64,000 nucleotides of DNA from Kofleriaceae bacterium. Its GTDB lineage: Bacteria; Myxococcota_A; Polyangia; Haliangiales; Haliangiaceae. The notes under the pieces are model-generated. The model was not told the DNA's origin and made no database searches. It saw nothing but the letters and a program-made list of their open reading frames with translations. The stretch spans positions 62,001 to 126,000 of the forward strand of contig JAGPCY010000026.1 in assembly GCA_018057825.1 (NCBI GenBank), written 5' to 3'. This document shows, piece by piece, positions 63,188-64,000 of the stretch (position 1 is its first letter; each line of letters starts with the position of its first letter). The position numbers and the translations under genes were made by a program.

Positions 63188-64000
63188 ATGGCCGACGAAC
63201 TCGCCATCCCGACCCGACTCCTGGGCGACGCGCCGGCCAGCGGCCCGATCCCGGTCGGCCGGGTCAGCGTGCGGTTCACCCTCGGCGCGCCCCTGGGCAA
63301 GGGCGGCATGGGCGACGTCGTCCTCGCCGACGACCGCGAGCTCGGGCGGCCCGTCGCGGTCAAGCGGGTCGCCGCCGACGCGCCGGCCGCGCACCGCGGC
63401 CTCTTGATCCGCGAGGCCCGCCTCCAGGGCCAGCTCGATCACCCGTCGATCCCGACCGTCTACGATCTGGCCCTCGACCGCGACGGCGCGCCGGCCTTCG
63501 CGATGCGCCGCGTCTCGGGGCTCACCCTGGCCGAGATCCTGGGACAGCGCCGTCAGCTCGAGGCGTCCCTGGGCCGCGAGCGCCTGCTCGAGCGCCTGCT
63601 TCGCTACCTGGTCGATGCCTGCCGGGCCATCGAGCACGCCCATCAGCGCGGCGTGGTCCACTGCGATCTCAAGCCCGGCAACCTGATGGTCGACGACGAC
63701 GACCAGGTGTTCGTGATCGACTGGGGCGTAGCCACGACGTTCGGAGGCGATCGCCCCGATGCCGCCCAGGAGCGAGCCGGCGGCACCCTGGGCTACATGG
63801 CGCCCGAGCAGCTCGATCCGACCACGCCGCTCGACGGGCGGGTCGACGTCTACGCCCTGGGCGCGATCCTGTTCGAGGTCCTCGCCGGCGAGCCGCTCCA
63901 CCCGCGCGGCCCCGGGCTCCTCGATGCGGTGCTCCGCGGCGCCAGCGACGCCCGGCCATCCCGACGCCCGGGCGGCGCCACCGGGATCGACCCGCTCGAC
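63188..64000 (+). CDS. Ser/Thr protein kinase, 3' end beyond window
   Basis: The N-terminal 271 residues are visible. The kinase domain has GAPLGKGGMGDVVLADD (Gly loop), VAVKRV (Lys), GVVHCDLKPGNLMV (catalytic loop with Cys in place of the usual Arg), VFVIDWGVATTF (DWG instead of DFG) and GTLGYMAPEQL. HCD/DWG changes occur in a known subset of bacterial kinases and need not abolish activity. The start ATG 63188 has only a weak AGG ahead. The 201-base gap before it, shared with the divergent lipoprotein gene, contains a lower-GC stretch (about 63020-63060) probably holding promoters. Confidence 0.9.
   Translation, partial: MADELAIPTRLLGDAPASGPIPVGRVSVRFTLGAPLGKGGMGDVVLADDRELGRPVAVKRVAADAPAAHRGLLIREARLQGQLDHPSIPTVYDLALDRDGAPAFAMRRVSGLTLAEILGQRRQLEASLGRERLLERLLRYLVDACRAIEHAHQRGVVHCDLKPGNLMVDDDDQVFVIDWGVATTFGGDRPDAAQERAGGTLGYMAPEQLDPTTPLDGRVDVYALGAILFEVLAGEPLHPRGPGLLDAVLRGASDARPSRRPGGATGIDPLD

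Overview
The window is about 64 kb of very GC-rich (roughly 70-73 %) Gram-negative chromosome. The combination of eukaryote-like Ser/Thr kinases, hybrid histidine kinases, many lipoproteins with Asp-rich linkers and DDDCDG motifs, a TonB-dependent receptor, an alpha-E/ATP-grasp/transglutaminase locus and an FkbM methyltransferase points to Myxococcota (Haliangiales/Polyangiales-like). This is an inference from gene content, not a phylogenetic result. There is no rRNA, no intact tRNA, no CRISPR array and no insertion sequence. Genes are densely packed, and many neighbours share 4-base GTGA/ATGA stop-start overlaps.

Layout. 1-4.4 kb (minus): lipoproteins, a TonB-dependent outer-membrane receptor and a His-rich membrane protein, probably a metal or metal-complex uptake set. 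4.5-12.1 kb (minus): a compact six-gene operon with a RavA-like MoxR ATPase, a VWA protein, a lone receiver-like domain, a TPR/HEAT scaffold and two proteins I cannot assign; a propeller-like lipoprotein diverges from it. 13.8-17.4 kb: an orphan oligopeptide-type binding lipoprotein whose start overlaps that of a divergent PBP4-type peptidase. 17.5-19.2 kb: rubrerythrin, a tRNA-Ser 5' half fragment and an FkbM methyltransferase. 19.3-24 kb: an ABC1 kinase with a ribbon-helix-helix/zinc-ribbon protein under a clear promoter-operator, diverging from DUF3501, lipoprotein, SDR and Lon-domain genes. 24.1-30.3 kb: a divergent membrane pyrophosphatase, a U32 RlhA-like protein and a diiron ferritin-like protein.

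30.7-38.2 kb: a five-gene operon of an HTH-receiver regulator, a TPP-dependent acetolactate-synthase-like enzyme, a KAS III-like enzyme, a two-module hybrid histidine kinase with an AraC-like N-terminus, and a receiver-histidine kinase. It couples small-molecule synthesis genes to sensing genes. 38.5-45.5 kb: sugar genes giving all four steps to dTDP-Fuc4NAc (rmlA, rmlB, wecE-like, wecD-like) with a GT2 transferase, a GT-C type membrane transferase and a methyltransferase. 45.5-49.3 kb: an anion transporter, a metallophosphoesterase lipoprotein and a soluble Ser/Thr kinase. 49.6-60.5 kb: a peptide/amide-bond locus (transglutaminase-DUF2126, circularly permuted ATP-grasp, alpha-E, CocE-type hydrolase, a pseudo-amidotransferase/transglutaminase fusion and a methyltransferase), then a glutathione S-transferase. 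60.8-63 kb: two tandem paralogous lipoproteins with P-domain-like C-termini, separated by 76-bp repeats. The window ends inside another Ser/Thr kinase.

Best candidates for an undescribed system are the MoxR/VWA operon with its receiver-like subunit and two unassigned proteins, the TPP enzyme/KAS III/histidine kinase operon as a possible signal synthesis-and-sensing cassette, and the amidotransferase-like domain that has lost its catalytic Cys inside the transglutaminase/ATP-grasp locus. Four (GAGRCC)n hexamer arrays and two 16-bp tandem amplifications carrying stop codons are unusual sequence-level features.
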